A stretch of 64,000 bases of DNA from DATGKG01 sp963851325 (GTDB taxonomy: Bacteria; Desulfobacterota; Binatia; Binatales; Binataceae), in assembly GCA_963851325.1 (NCBI GenBank), contig CAWKOR010000001.1:1116001-1180000 (forward strand). The letters run 5' to 3'. The notes under the pieces were generated by a model. That model worked only from the letters and a program-made list of their open reading frames with translations. It was not told where the DNA came from and did no database searches. How positions within the stretch are numbered: the first letter of the stretch is position 1; the number at the start of each line of letters is the position of its first letter. Both the position numbers and the translations under genes were made by a program. Of this stretch, positions 32,859 through 40,862 are shown piece by piece.

Positions 32859-33830
32859 TTATGGGACCGATCTCAGGCGAGGCAGGAGCCCGAGCGCGTT
32901 GCTCCGGCAAATCGCCTCGCGGTCAGCATCGGTGAAGAAGCTGCTATCTTCCAAATCCTTGTTGGTTTCCATGCCCGCGGCTTCCGGATACCAAGGCCAA
33001 TCACTTCCGTAAACGATTTGAGAAACCTCGACCAACTCCATCAGCGATGCCAAGGTGTGCTTCGATTCGATCGCGGTGTCGTAGTAAAGGCGGCGCAGAT
33101 AGGTGATCGCGTCCTTGAGTCCTGGAGGTCCGAGCCGCATCCTGCTGCCAACTGCGGAAACTCGACCTGCAAGAATCGGAAGCGTGCCGCCGTTATGCGG
33201 GACAATAATTCGAATATCCGGATGCCGCTCTAAAGTGCCGCTGAAAATGAGGTTGGTCACCGCGCGAGTCGTATCGAAGGGAAACTCGAGCATCGGGCGC
33301 GGATAGCCCATCGCGCATTGCGCCCAACAGGTGGGCGAAGTCGGATGGATGAACACGACCGCCTTGCGCCGATGGAGTTCGGCGAATATCGGTTCGAACT
33401 TCCCATCGCCAAGGTAAATGCCATGGGCGTTGGTCTTGAGCGCGATGCCATCCGCATGCAGCGTGTCCATCGCGTACGCAAGTTCGTCCAACGCGCCAAC
33501 GACGTCAGGCAGCGGCAACTCAGCGAACAATCCGAACCGCTTCGGATGTTTCGCGACCGTGTCCGCGCCCGCCTCGTTTACCAGGCGCGCGAGGCGTCGC
33601 GCTGCGGCGTCATCGCCATAGTGAACGCCGGGCGACGATATCGAAAGCACGCCGGTTTCGATGCCAAGTTTCTCATAGGCTTCCAGCGCCAGTTCCGGAG
33701 TCCAGTTTGGCCAGGCGGGCATCCCGTCAGGATGATGGACTCCGCCTTTGCGCATCTCGTCGGCATACCCTGAAGGAAGGTAATGCGCGTGCAGGTCGAT
33801 TTTTCGATTGAAGTTGGGACTGCCGCTCAT
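32859..33830 (-). CDS. Amidohydrolase, ACMSD-like family
   Basis: 323 residues of the amidohydrolase superfamily nearest aminocarboxymuconate-semialdehyde decarboxylase. Metal ligands: DLHAHYLPSGY (H-x-H near residue 14), VFIHPTSP, IVPHNGGTLP, and the Asp in VYGSDWPWYP. Such enzymes decarboxylate or hydrolyse ring-derived acids; the substrate here is unknown. The LLM flavin oxygenase gene is 10 bases upstream on the same strand (33841), so the pair forms one transcript, and a similar pairing recurs at 60841-64000. GAGG lies before the ATG. Confidence 0.88.
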   Translation of the reverse strand: MSGSPNFNRKIDLHAHYLPSGYADEMRKGGVHHPDGMPAWPNWTPELALEAYEKLGIETGVLSISSPGVHYGDDAAARRLARLVNEAGADTVAKHPKRFGLFAELPLPDVVGALDELAYAMDTLHADGIALKTNAHGIYLGDGKFEPIFAELHRRKAVVFIHPTSPTCWAQCAMGYPRPMLEFPFDTTRAVTNLIFSGTLERHPDIRIIVPHNGGTLPILAGRVSAVGSRMRLGPPGLKDAITYLRRLYYDTAIESKHTLASLMELVEVSQIVYGSDWPWYPEAAGMETNKDLEDSSFFTDADREAICRSNALGLLPRLRSVP

Positions 33831-33840
33831 CGGAATCGCC

Positions 33841-34884
33841 TCATTTCATAGACGGCTTAAGGTGCGGCGCCACCTCGCGCGCGAACAACTCCATCGAGCT
33901 GCGACTGCGTTCCGGCGCGATCCCCGGCAGATGCATCCCAAGGACCAGGTCTGTCGTCCTGACCTTGCCGAACGAATGGTTGAGCTTGGAAGCCACTTCA
34001 TCGGGGCTGCCGACCAGCAGCGGGAACATGCTCTGCGAATCGCGCAGCTTGGAGGCCTCCGGCAACGGCGGCTGACCTGCGCCAAGGTAGTCGTTCGCCT
34101 CCGCCAGCCATCGCGTGTACCAGGTGATCATATAATGAAGATGGTCCTGGCACTGCGCCCAAGCCTCATCGGTGGTGCGCGCGATGTAGGTGAAGTGGAG
34201 TTGCGCAGCCGAGAAGTCCTTGGGATTGTGGCCGGCCGCCCGTAGCGAATCATCATAGGTCTTTTGGGCTTCCGGATTCGCCAAGCCCATGAAGTTGACG
34301 CCCATCCTTCCCGCGCGCTGGATCGCTTTGGGAGCGCCGGCGCCAATCCACAGGGGCGGATGCGGCGACTGCACCGGACGTGGCATCAGTCGGATGTTCT
34401 TCACGTTGTAGTGTTTGCCCGCATATGAAAAATCTTCCTTGGTCCATGCGCCGCGGATTACCTCGATACCTTCCTCGAGGCGGCCCGCGCGAGTCTTTCG
34501 ATTGACGCCGTAGGCTGCGAATTCTCCCGGCGCATAACCCTGGCCGACGCCCAAATCGAAACGTCCGTTCGAAATGATATCAATCGTCGCGGCATCCTCG
34601 GCCACGCGCACCGCGTTATGCAGCGGCAGCAGCACCAGGTAGGTCCCGATGCGAATGCGCCTGGTGATGGCGGCGATCGCAGATGCAATCGGCAGGATGG
34701 CGGGCGAATAACCATCCTCGGCGAAGTGATGTTCGGTCAGCCAGATCTCGTCGTAGCCCAGCTGTTCGGCGACGCGTGTTTGTTCGAGCTGGTCGGCATA
34801 GAAATCAGGCCACGATTTGCGCCATTTGGGCGGATTTCGAAACGGGAAGAGCAGGCCTACTTTCAGATTCTCGCAGAGACTCAT
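33841..34884 (-). CDS. LLM-class flavin-dependent oxidoreductase
   Basis: 347-residue luciferase-like TIM-barrel enzyme. Family signs: EQLGYDEIWLTEHHFAEDGY, RIRIGTYLVLLPLHNAVRVAED, GRFDLGVGQGYAPGEFAAYG, and PHPPLWIGAGAPKAIQRAGR. These bind FMN or F420 and typically hydroxylate or cleave organic substrates with oxygen. Cofactor choice cannot be told. It precedes an ACMSD-like amidohydrolase by 10 bases and is divergent from fabF. Homologous in type, not closely in sequence, to the enzyme at 61998-63176. Confidence 0.9.
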   Translation of the reverse strand: MSLCENLKVGLLFPFRNPPKWRKSWPDFYADQLEQTRVAEQLGYDEIWLTEHHFAEDGYSPAILPIASAIAAITRRIRIGTYLVLLPLHNAVRVAEDAATIDIISNGRFDLGVGQGYAPGEFAAYGVNRKTRAGRLEEGIEVIRGAWTKEDFSYAGKHYNVKNIRLMPRPVQSPHPPLWIGAGAPKAIQRAGRMGVNFMGLANPEAQKTYDDSLRAAGHNPKDFSAAQLHFTYIARTTDEAWAQCQDHLHYMITWYTRWLAEANDYLGAGQPPLPEASKLRDSQSMFPLLVGSPDEVASKLNHSFGKVRTTDLVLGMHLPGIAPERSRSSMELFAREVAPHLKPSMK

Positions 34885-35056
34885 AATGCATCATCCTGGA
34901 AGGGCGTTATCGCGGACCGTCGCACCTCGCGCGCGACGCTGTCAAGGCATCGCCGCGTTGCATATCGATCCCAGCGCTGATTTGTTGCAAGATGCTTGGT
35001 AGTTGCCAGTGCGCGCCTGCCCGGGCGCGGGCCTTTGAGGAGGATGAGGGCATTCG

Positions 35057-36307
35057 ATGAGACAAATCCTGGATCGCCGCGTGGTCGTGACGGGTCTCGG
35101 CTTGGTAACACCGCTCGGAACTGGAGTTGAGAAGAACTGGGAGGCGTTGATGGCGGGGCGCTCCGGCATCGCACCGGTCACCTGTTTCGATGTTTCCGAG
35201 TTCCCGGTGAAGATCGCGGGCGAGGTCAAAGACTTCAATCCCGAGGATTGGATCGACAAGCGGGACATCAAGAAGATGGACCTCTTCATCCAATATGCGA
35301 TCGGATCGGCCGAGCAGGCCATGCGCCAGTCGGGATTCCAGGTCACCGAGGAGAATGCCGAGAACGTCGGGGTGCTGGTCGGCGTCGGCATCGGTGGCCT
35401 GCGCACCATCGAGGAATATCATCGCGAGTTCATGAAAACCGGGCTCAAACGGATCACGCCGTTTTTCATTCCAAAGTTGATCGCCAATCTCGCGCCGGGA
35501 CAGATTTCGATTAAGTACGGCGCGCGCGGCCCCAATTACGCGACCACCAGTGCATGCTCCTCGGGCAGCCATGCTATCGGCGAAGCATATCGCATGGTGA
35601 AGATGGGCTACCTCGATGCCGCGATCGCCGGCGGCGCGGAGGCGGCGTTGACCTCGCTTGGGCTCGGCGGCTTCGCGGTGATGCGCGCGCTCTCGACGCG
35701 CAACGATGAGCCCGAAAAAGCCAGCCGTCCCTTCGACAAGGAGCGCGACGGATTCGTGATGGCTGACGGCGCGGCGACGCTGATCCTCGAAGAGCGCGAG
35801 GCGGCCATCAAGCGCGGCGCGAAAATCCTCGCCGAGGTCTGCGGCTATGGCACTAACTCCGACGCCTATCACATCACCTCGCCCTCGCCGGAAGGAATCG
35901 GCGCGGCAAAATGCATGCAGATATGTTTGAAAGACAGCGACCTCGATCCCAATGACGTTGACTATATAAACGCTCACGGCACTTCGACGCCGCAAGGCGA
36001 TATCGCCGAAACTCAAGCGGTCAAAAAGATTTTTGGTGAGCGCGCCGCCCAAATCGGCATCAGCTCCACGAAATCGATGACCGGACATACTCTCGGCGCC
36101 GCGGGCGCGATCGAATCGGTCTTCACGGTGCTCGCGATCGAGCGCAGCATCATGCCGCCCACCATCAACCAGGAGCATCCCGACCCGGAATGCGACCTCG
36201 ACTACGTGCCGAACAAGCCGCGCGAGAAGAAAATTCGCCTCGCGCTCAACAACTCCTTCGGTTTCGGCGGCACCAACACCACCCTCGCCTTCCGGCCTGG
36301 GTCCTGA
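35057..36307 (+). CDS. fabF: Beta-ketoacyl-ACP synthase II
   Basis: Elongating condensing enzyme of fatty acid synthesis, 416 residues. Cys-His-His triad: ATTSACSSGSHAIGEA (Cys near residue 166), NAHGTSTPQGD, and KSMTGHTLGAAGAIE; the end is NNSFGFGGTNTTLAF. The start VVVTGLGLVTPLG is typical. AGGG lies seven bases before the ATG. fabH follows after 12 bases, then a Get3-like ATPase and a B12 mutase, all on the plus strand. No acpP or fabD/G is present nearby. Confidence 0.96.
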   Translation: MRQILDRRVVVTGLGLVTPLGTGVEKNWEALMAGRSGIAPVTCFDVSEFPVKIAGEVKDFNPEDWIDKRDIKKMDLFIQYAIGSAEQAMRQSGFQVTEENAENVGVLVGVGIGGLRTIEEYHREFMKTGLKRITPFFIPKLIANLAPGQISIKYGARGPNYATTSACSSGSHAIGEAYRMVKMGYLDAAIAGGAEAALTSLGLGGFAVMRALSTRNDEPEKASRPFDKERDGFVMADGAATLILEEREAAIKRGAKILAEVCGYGTNSDAYHITSPSPEGIGAAKCMQICLKDSDLDPNDVDYINAHGTSTPQGDIAETQAVKKIFGERAAQIGISSTKSMTGHTLGAAGAIESVFTVLAIERSIMPPTINQEHPDPECDLDYVPNKPREKKIRLALNNSFGFGGTNTTLAFRPGS

Positions 36308-36319
36308 GCGGAGACTGGG

Positions 36320-37297
36320 ATGGGTTCGCGAATAGTATCCACCGGGCGCGCGACGCCTCGCGCGGCGATGTCGAACAATGACTTGAGCCGCGCAATCGAT
36401 ACGTCCGACGAATGGATTCGAAGCAGGACCGGAATCGGCGCGCGCTTCCTGATGCGTAGCGGGGAGTCGCTAGTCGATATCGCCGGCGACGCGAGCCGAA
36501 TTGCACTTCAGCGCGCCGGCCTCAAGCCGGCTGATCTCGATGCGATCATAGTGGGGACGGTCTCATCGGAGTACGCGTTTCCTTCTTTCGCATGTTCGCT
36601 GCAGAGCGCGCTGGGCGCCGACCAGATTCCCGCCTTCGACGTCGCCGCGGCATGCTCGGGCTTTGTGTATGCGCTATCGGTGGCGGATTCCTCGATCCGC
36701 GCAGGAGATTATCGACGCGTGCTGGTGGTCGGTACCGATGCGCTATCGACGATGGTCGATTGGAACGATCGGCGCACCTGCGTGCTGTTTGGCGACGGCG
36801 CGGGGGCCGCGGTGCTGGTCGGCGAATCCGGCCAGCGCGGCGTGCTCAGCAGCATGCTGCGTTCTTCGGGAAAATATTGGGATCTCCTTTCGGTGCGCGC
36901 GACCGGCACTCGCGCTTCGCTCGATTCCGAGGTTCATCGCAATCCCGACGACGCGATTAAGATGAAGGGCCCAGAACTCTTCAAGATCGCGGTCAAAAGC
37001 ATGGAAGAGGTTTCGCGCGACGTCGCCGCACGCGCCGGTGTGCGCCTTGCTGAGGTCAATCTTATCGTTCCGCATCAGGCGAATCTGCGCATCATCAATT
37101 CGGTAGCCGAGCGGCTAGGACTTCCGCCCGAGAAGGTTTTCACCAACATCGATCGATACGGAAATACCTCCGCCGCGTCGGTTCCGATTGCGCTGGATGA
37201 GGCGCTCGAACAAAAACGGATTCGCGACAATGACCTCATCATGTTGTGCGCGTGCGGGGGCGGTCTGACCTGGGGCGCGAATATTCTGCGCTGGTAG
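36320..37297 (+). CDS. fabH: Beta-ketoacyl-ACP synthase III
   Basis: Starter condensing enzyme joining acyl-CoA to malonyl-ACP. 325 residues: TSDEWIRSRTGIGARF, catalytic Cys in VAAACSGFVYALSVAD (about residue 112), the IVPHQANLRIINSVAERL histidine, and YGNTSAASVPIALDEAL with the Asn; C-terminal CACGGGLTWGA. GGAGAC precedes the ATG. It sits 12 bases after fabF and 49 before the Get3-like ATPase gene. A role in making a special acyl chain (for example with branched starters) is possible but not visible. Confidence 0.95.
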   Translation: MGSRIVSTGRATPRAAMSNNDLSRAIDTSDEWIRSRTGIGARFLMRSGESLVDIAGDASRIALQRAGLKPADLDAIIVGTVSSEYAFPSFACSLQSALGADQIPAFDVAAACSGFVYALSVADSSIRAGDYRRVLVVGTDALSTMVDWNDRRTCVLFGDGAGAAVLVGESGQRGVLSSMLRSSGKYWDLLSVRATGTRASLDSEVHRNPDDAIKMKGPELFKIAVKSMEEVSRDVAARAGVRLAEVNLIVPHQANLRIINSVAERLGLPPEKVFTNIDRYGNTSAASVPIALDEALEQKRIRDNDLIMLCACGGGLTWGANILRW

Positions 37298-37346
37298 TAC
37301 AAGGCAGCAGGCCATTCCTCGCACCTCACATCCGGCCGCGTCTTCG

Positions 37347-38303
37347 GTGCTCTCCGATCTTCTACGGCATCGAGTAATTTTTCTGCTTGGCAAGGGTGGC
37401 GTGGGCACCACCACTATCAGCGCCGCCCTCGCGCTGGTCGCCTCAGACAATGGAAATTCGGTCCTCGCGCTGGAAACCGATACGCGCGCGCCGATGGCAA
37501 ATGCGTTCGGCGTAAAGCCGGCCTTCGAACCCGTGATGGTGTCCGACCGACTTTTCGAGATGGTGCTCGAAGGGCGGCATTCGCTGGAGGAATATCTGAA
37601 GTTGGTAGTCCCCGGACGCGCCGTCATGCGCGCGGTCTTTTCCAGTCGACTCTATCAGTTCTTCGTGAATGCCGCGCCGGGGCTCAAAGAGTTGATGCTG
37701 CTCGGCAAGATCTACTACGAGGCCGAGCGCAAGCTGGGCGGCCGCGATCATTGGGACCTGCTCGTCGTCGACGGTCCCGCCAGTGGTCAGGCTCTCAGCC
37801 TGCTGAAGATGCCCACCGCGGCTCAGCAGACCTTCGGCGACAGCGTAGTTGGGCGCGAGGCGGCCAATATCAACCGGGCGTTGCGCGACGAGAGCGAGAC
37901 CGCGGTAGTCCTCGTCACCACGCCGGAGCCGCTGCCGATTTCGGAAACATTGGAGACGGCGACGACTTTGCGCGAGATTGGAATCAAACCGGCTGCGATC
38001 ATATTCAACCGGAGCCGCACGCCGGGCTTCTCGACCCGCGACGTTGGGACACTCAAGGAGCATCTGATCACGACCGGCAAGTTTTCGGATGCTGACTACC
38101 TCGGCAAAGTTGCGCAACGCGAACTCGACCGCGCAGGCCAGGCGGAGCAAGCACTCTCTCAACTTCGCGCGGAAACCTCAGCTCCGCTAATCGCATTGCC
38201 GCTGCTACGCGGCGTTTCGGGCGGCGACCTGGTGCGCGCACTCGCGCGGGACCTCGCACCGGCTCCGCCAGAGAAATCGTCCAAACCCGCCGCCCGCGTC
38301 TAA
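37347..38303 (+). CDS. Get3/ArsA-like ATPase, BagA-like subunit lacking the P-loop lysine
   Basis: 318-residue SIMIBI-class ATPase-like protein. The deviant Walker A is GKGGVGTTT: signature K16 is kept, but the phosphate-binding lysine of G-K-T is T21 (codons AAG and ACC are clear). The switch I region is LETDTRAPMANAFG, switch II VDGPASGQALSLL, and NAAPGLKELMLLGKIYYEAE is a block shared, as I recall it, with mycobacterial BagA (Rv3679). Without the P-loop lysine its own ATP site is probably weak or dead. Start GTG at 37347. It lies after fabH and 79 bases before the ethylmalonyl-CoA-mutase-like gene. See the BagB-like protein at 4574. Confidence 0.85.
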   Translation: MLSDLLRHRVIFLLGKGGVGTTTISAALALVASDNGNSVLALETDTRAPMANAFGVKPAFEPVMVSDRLFEMVLEGRHSLEEYLKLVVPGRAVMRAVFSSRLYQFFVNAAPGLKELMLLGKIYYEAERKLGGRDHWDLLVVDGPASGQALSLLKMPTAAQQTFGDSVVGREAANINRALRDESETAVVLVTTPEPLPISETLETATTLREIGIKPAAIIFNRSRTPGFSTRDVGTLKEHLITTGKFSDADYLGKVAQRELDRAGQAEQALSQLRAETSAPLIALPLLRGVSGGDLVRALARDLAPAPPEKSSKPAARV

Positions 38304-38382
38304 AACGGCACGCCGCGCGACCGAAGTCTGGATCAAGCGACCACCACTGGATACGCTAAGCGGGCGCGACATCAGGAGAACG

Positions 38383-40326
38383 ATGATGCCCGAGGCCCAA
38401 CCTAAAACCGAAAAACCCGCGCCGAAACGCGAGCCGTGGATCATCAGAACCTACGCGGGTTTCGGCGATGCGCGCCAGGCCAATCAGCGGTTTCATCAGA
38501 ATCTCAAAGCCGGCCAGAAAGGGCTCTCGATCGCTTTCGACCTTCCGACTCAGAACGGCTACGACCCCGACGCTGCGGTAGCGCGCGGTGAGGTCGGCAA
38601 GGCCGGCGTTTCGATTTGCCACTGGCGCGATATGGAGGAGCTGCTCGAAGGTATTCCGCTCGGATCGATCAACACCTCGATGACCATCAATTCGACCGCG
38701 CCATTCCTGCTTGCGCTGTACCTCGTGGTGGCTGAAAAGCAGGGCGTCAGTTGGGATCAACTTCGCGGCACCACTCAGAACGATCTGATGAAGGAGTTCG
38801 TGGCGCGTGGCACTTCGATCTTCCATCCGGAGCTCTCGTTTCGGTTATCCACCGAAATGATCAAATTTGCAGTCACCCAGGTACCGAACTGGAATCCGAT
38901 CAATGTGTGCGGATATCACTACATGGAGAGCGGCGCCGGTCCGGCCGAGGAAGTCGGTTACGCATTCGGCAATGCGCTGCTGCTGCTGGATGCGTTGCGC
39001 GACGAAGTGAAGCCCGCAGATTTCGAGAAGACCGTCAAACGCATTTCGTTTTTCATCAACAGTGGTATCGAGCTAGTTCCCGAAATTTGCAAAATTCGCG
39101 CGTACTTCAAACTGTGGCCGGCGCTATGCAAATCCGAGTACGGCATCGACGGCGTGCTGTTCCGCGCCGGATGCCAGGTGCGGTCTCTCACTCTCACCGA
39201 GCAACAGCCCGAAGTGAACATTTTGCGCATCGCATACGAAGCGCTACCGGTGGTGCTGTCCGCCGACGCGCGCGTCAATGCGCTGCAGCTTCCCGGCTTT
39301 CGCGAGGCGATGTCGCTTCCCGATCAGGCCGAGCAGCTTATCGGTCTGCGAACGCAGCAGGTCCTGATGCATGAGACCGGCATCACCGACTACGTCGACA
39401 TTTTCGAAGGCAGCAAGATCATCGAGCGGACCACTGGCGAGACGATGGAGAAGGCGCGCGCGATCGCGATCCGAATGCGCGAGGCCGGCTACACGAAGGC
39501 TATCGGAATGGTCAGCTCCGAACTGACGCGGCAACTTTCCGAACGCCAACGCAAACTCGAATCGGGAGAAATCACGCAAATCGGCGTGAATGCTTTTCTT
39601 GGCGAGATCGGCCTCGCACCTCGCGCGGCGCATCAGGAAGATGCCGTCGACTATGATGCGATTTCGCGCGACCGGATCGCTTCGATTAGTCGGTGGCGTC
39701 AGGGTCGCGATAATCGCGCGGTCGCAAGCGCGCTGGAGAAGCTCGCGCACGCGGCGAAAGATGGCGACGTGATGCAAGCGACCCTGGACCTTGCACGCGC
39801 AGGCGGCACGGTTGGCGAATGGACCTCTTCGCTCGAGCGCGTCACTCAAGGGCGCTACACCCCGATTATTCTCGATCGGTCATTTGCCGGCGCCCAGCTC
39901 AAGGTTCCGACCATCGATTCGAAATCACGCCGGATTCGGATCGCGATTGGAAAGGCCGGGCTCGATGGACACATCAATGCGGTAAAGTTGCTCGCGCAGG
40001 CTTGCATGCAGTCCGGGATGGAGGTTGTGCTTGCGGGATTCAAGCAGACGCCGGAGCAACTGGTCGAAACCGCGTTGCAGGAAGACGTCGACCTCCTTGC
40101 GGTGTCGAGCCTCGCCGGCGCGCACATGACGATCGCGCGCGAGACCCTCGAACTTCTGAAGCGGCGCGGCGCCGTCGAGGTGCGCCTGGTGATGGGCGGC
40201 ATCATTCCCGAAGACGATCGCCAATCGCTGCTCGATCTCGGAGTGAAGGCGGTATTCACACCCAAGGATTCCAACCTCGGCAAGATCGTCGGCGACCTGA
40301 TCTCGATGAGCGAGGCGCGCGTTTGA
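38383..40326 (+). CDS. Ethylmalonyl-CoA mutase-like B12-dependent acyl-CoA mutase
   Basis: 647-residue single-chain adenosylcobalamin mutase. The N-terminal barrel has RTYAGFGDARQANQRF, SIAFDLPTQNGYDPD, INTSMTINSTAP, QNDLMKEFVARGT, NVCGYHYMESGAG and the LTLTEQQPEVNILRIAYEAL block. These agree better with ethylmalonyl-CoA mutase (Ecm) than with methylmalonyl-CoA mutase (which has DLATHRGYD). The C-terminal B12 domain (about 515-645) has KAGLDGHINA: the Co-ligating His (H530) is present, but the motif D-x-H-x-x-G ends in Ala; then SSLAGAH and VMGGIIP. An AGGAGA lies before ATGATG; either ATG may start. A TTG-started secreted protein overlaps its stop. Confidence 0.88.
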   Translation: MMPEAQPKTEKPAPKREPWIIRTYAGFGDARQANQRFHQNLKAGQKGLSIAFDLPTQNGYDPDAAVARGEVGKAGVSICHWRDMEELLEGIPLGSINTSMTINSTAPFLLALYLVVAEKQGVSWDQLRGTTQNDLMKEFVARGTSIFHPELSFRLSTEMIKFAVTQVPNWNPINVCGYHYMESGAGPAEEVGYAFGNALLLLDALRDEVKPADFEKTVKRISFFINSGIELVPEICKIRAYFKLWPALCKSEYGIDGVLFRAGCQVRSLTLTEQQPEVNILRIAYEALPVVLSADARVNALQLPGFREAMSLPDQAEQLIGLRTQQVLMHETGITDYVDIFEGSKIIERTTGETMEKARAIAIRMREAGYTKAIGMVSSELTRQLSERQRKLESGEITQIGVNAFLGEIGLAPRAAHQEDAVDYDAISRDRIASISRWRQGRDNRAVASALEKLAHAAKDGDVMQATLDLARAGGTVGEWTSSLERVTQGRYTPIILDRSFAGAQLKVPTIDSKSRRIRIAIGKAGLDGHINAVKLLAQACMQSGMEVVLAGFKQTPEQLVETALQEDVDLLAVSSLAGAHMTIARETLELLKRRGAVEVRLVMGGIIPEDDRQSLLDLGVKAVFTPKDSNLGKIVGDLISMSEARV

Positions 40327-40751
40327 GGCGCGCAGCGCTGGTCGCATCGGCGATCGTATTCCTGACGGCCTCGATGGCCAATGCGGGAGAACCGCGGCCG
40401 TGGCTATGCCGTGACAAGCCGGTGTTCTCCTCGCAACAGCCAATGAACTACCAGCTGACCGGCACTTCGCGATCGCAATGGCAATTGTTTCTGATGCAGT
40501 TCACGCCCGGCGCAGGCCACGATGGCTTCGATATCGCCAGGACCATCGGCAGCACCTCGAATGGGCATTTGCCCGCGGGCCGGTACTTCGCGGTCGCGCT
40601 CCACAACGTGCGAGGTAACTGGGTCTGTCCCGCCGAGGTGAGCGAACAGCGGGCGGGCGCCGGCGCCATCAGCGATTTGTGCTTCGCATCGCAGGATGGC
40701 GGCTGTAGTGTCAAGTTCATCGTCACCTCAGACGCCGACACAACTCATTAG
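40323..40751 (+). CDS. Secreted protein of unknown function, coupled to the mutase
   Basis: 142 residues from a TTG at 40323 that overlaps the mutase stop (TTGA). That start gives a clean Sec signal peptide: two Arg, then ALVASAIVFLTASMANA with a cut before GEPRPW. The mature part has four cysteines (LCRDK, WVCPAEV, LCFAS, GCSVKF), fit for two disulfides, and a beta-rich look. No domain recognised. The frame is open upstream inside the mutase gene, but that part has shadow character. An ATG at 40374 would cut off the signal peptide, so I prefer TTG. Function unknown. Confidence 0.65.
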   Translation: MRRAALVASAIVFLTASMANAGEPRPWLCRDKPVFSSQQPMNYQLTGTSRSQWQLFLMQFTPGAGHDGFDIARTIGSTSNGHLPAGRYFAVALHNVRGNWVCPAEVSEQRAGAGAISDLCFASQDGGCSVKFIVTSDADTTH

Positions 40752-40862
40752 GCCTCTACCACAGCAGCCCGATCGTGTTCGCCGATTGGTTGTCACTCGT
40801 CGGCGATTTGAACTATGCAGGAGTTTCAACGCGCCTGGTGCCGATGGTCCAAGGAGATTCCT

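Noticed and set aside
39819..40322. N-terminal extension of the secreted protein frame
   Set aside because: It lies wholly inside the mutase gene in another frame and would bury the signal peptide.
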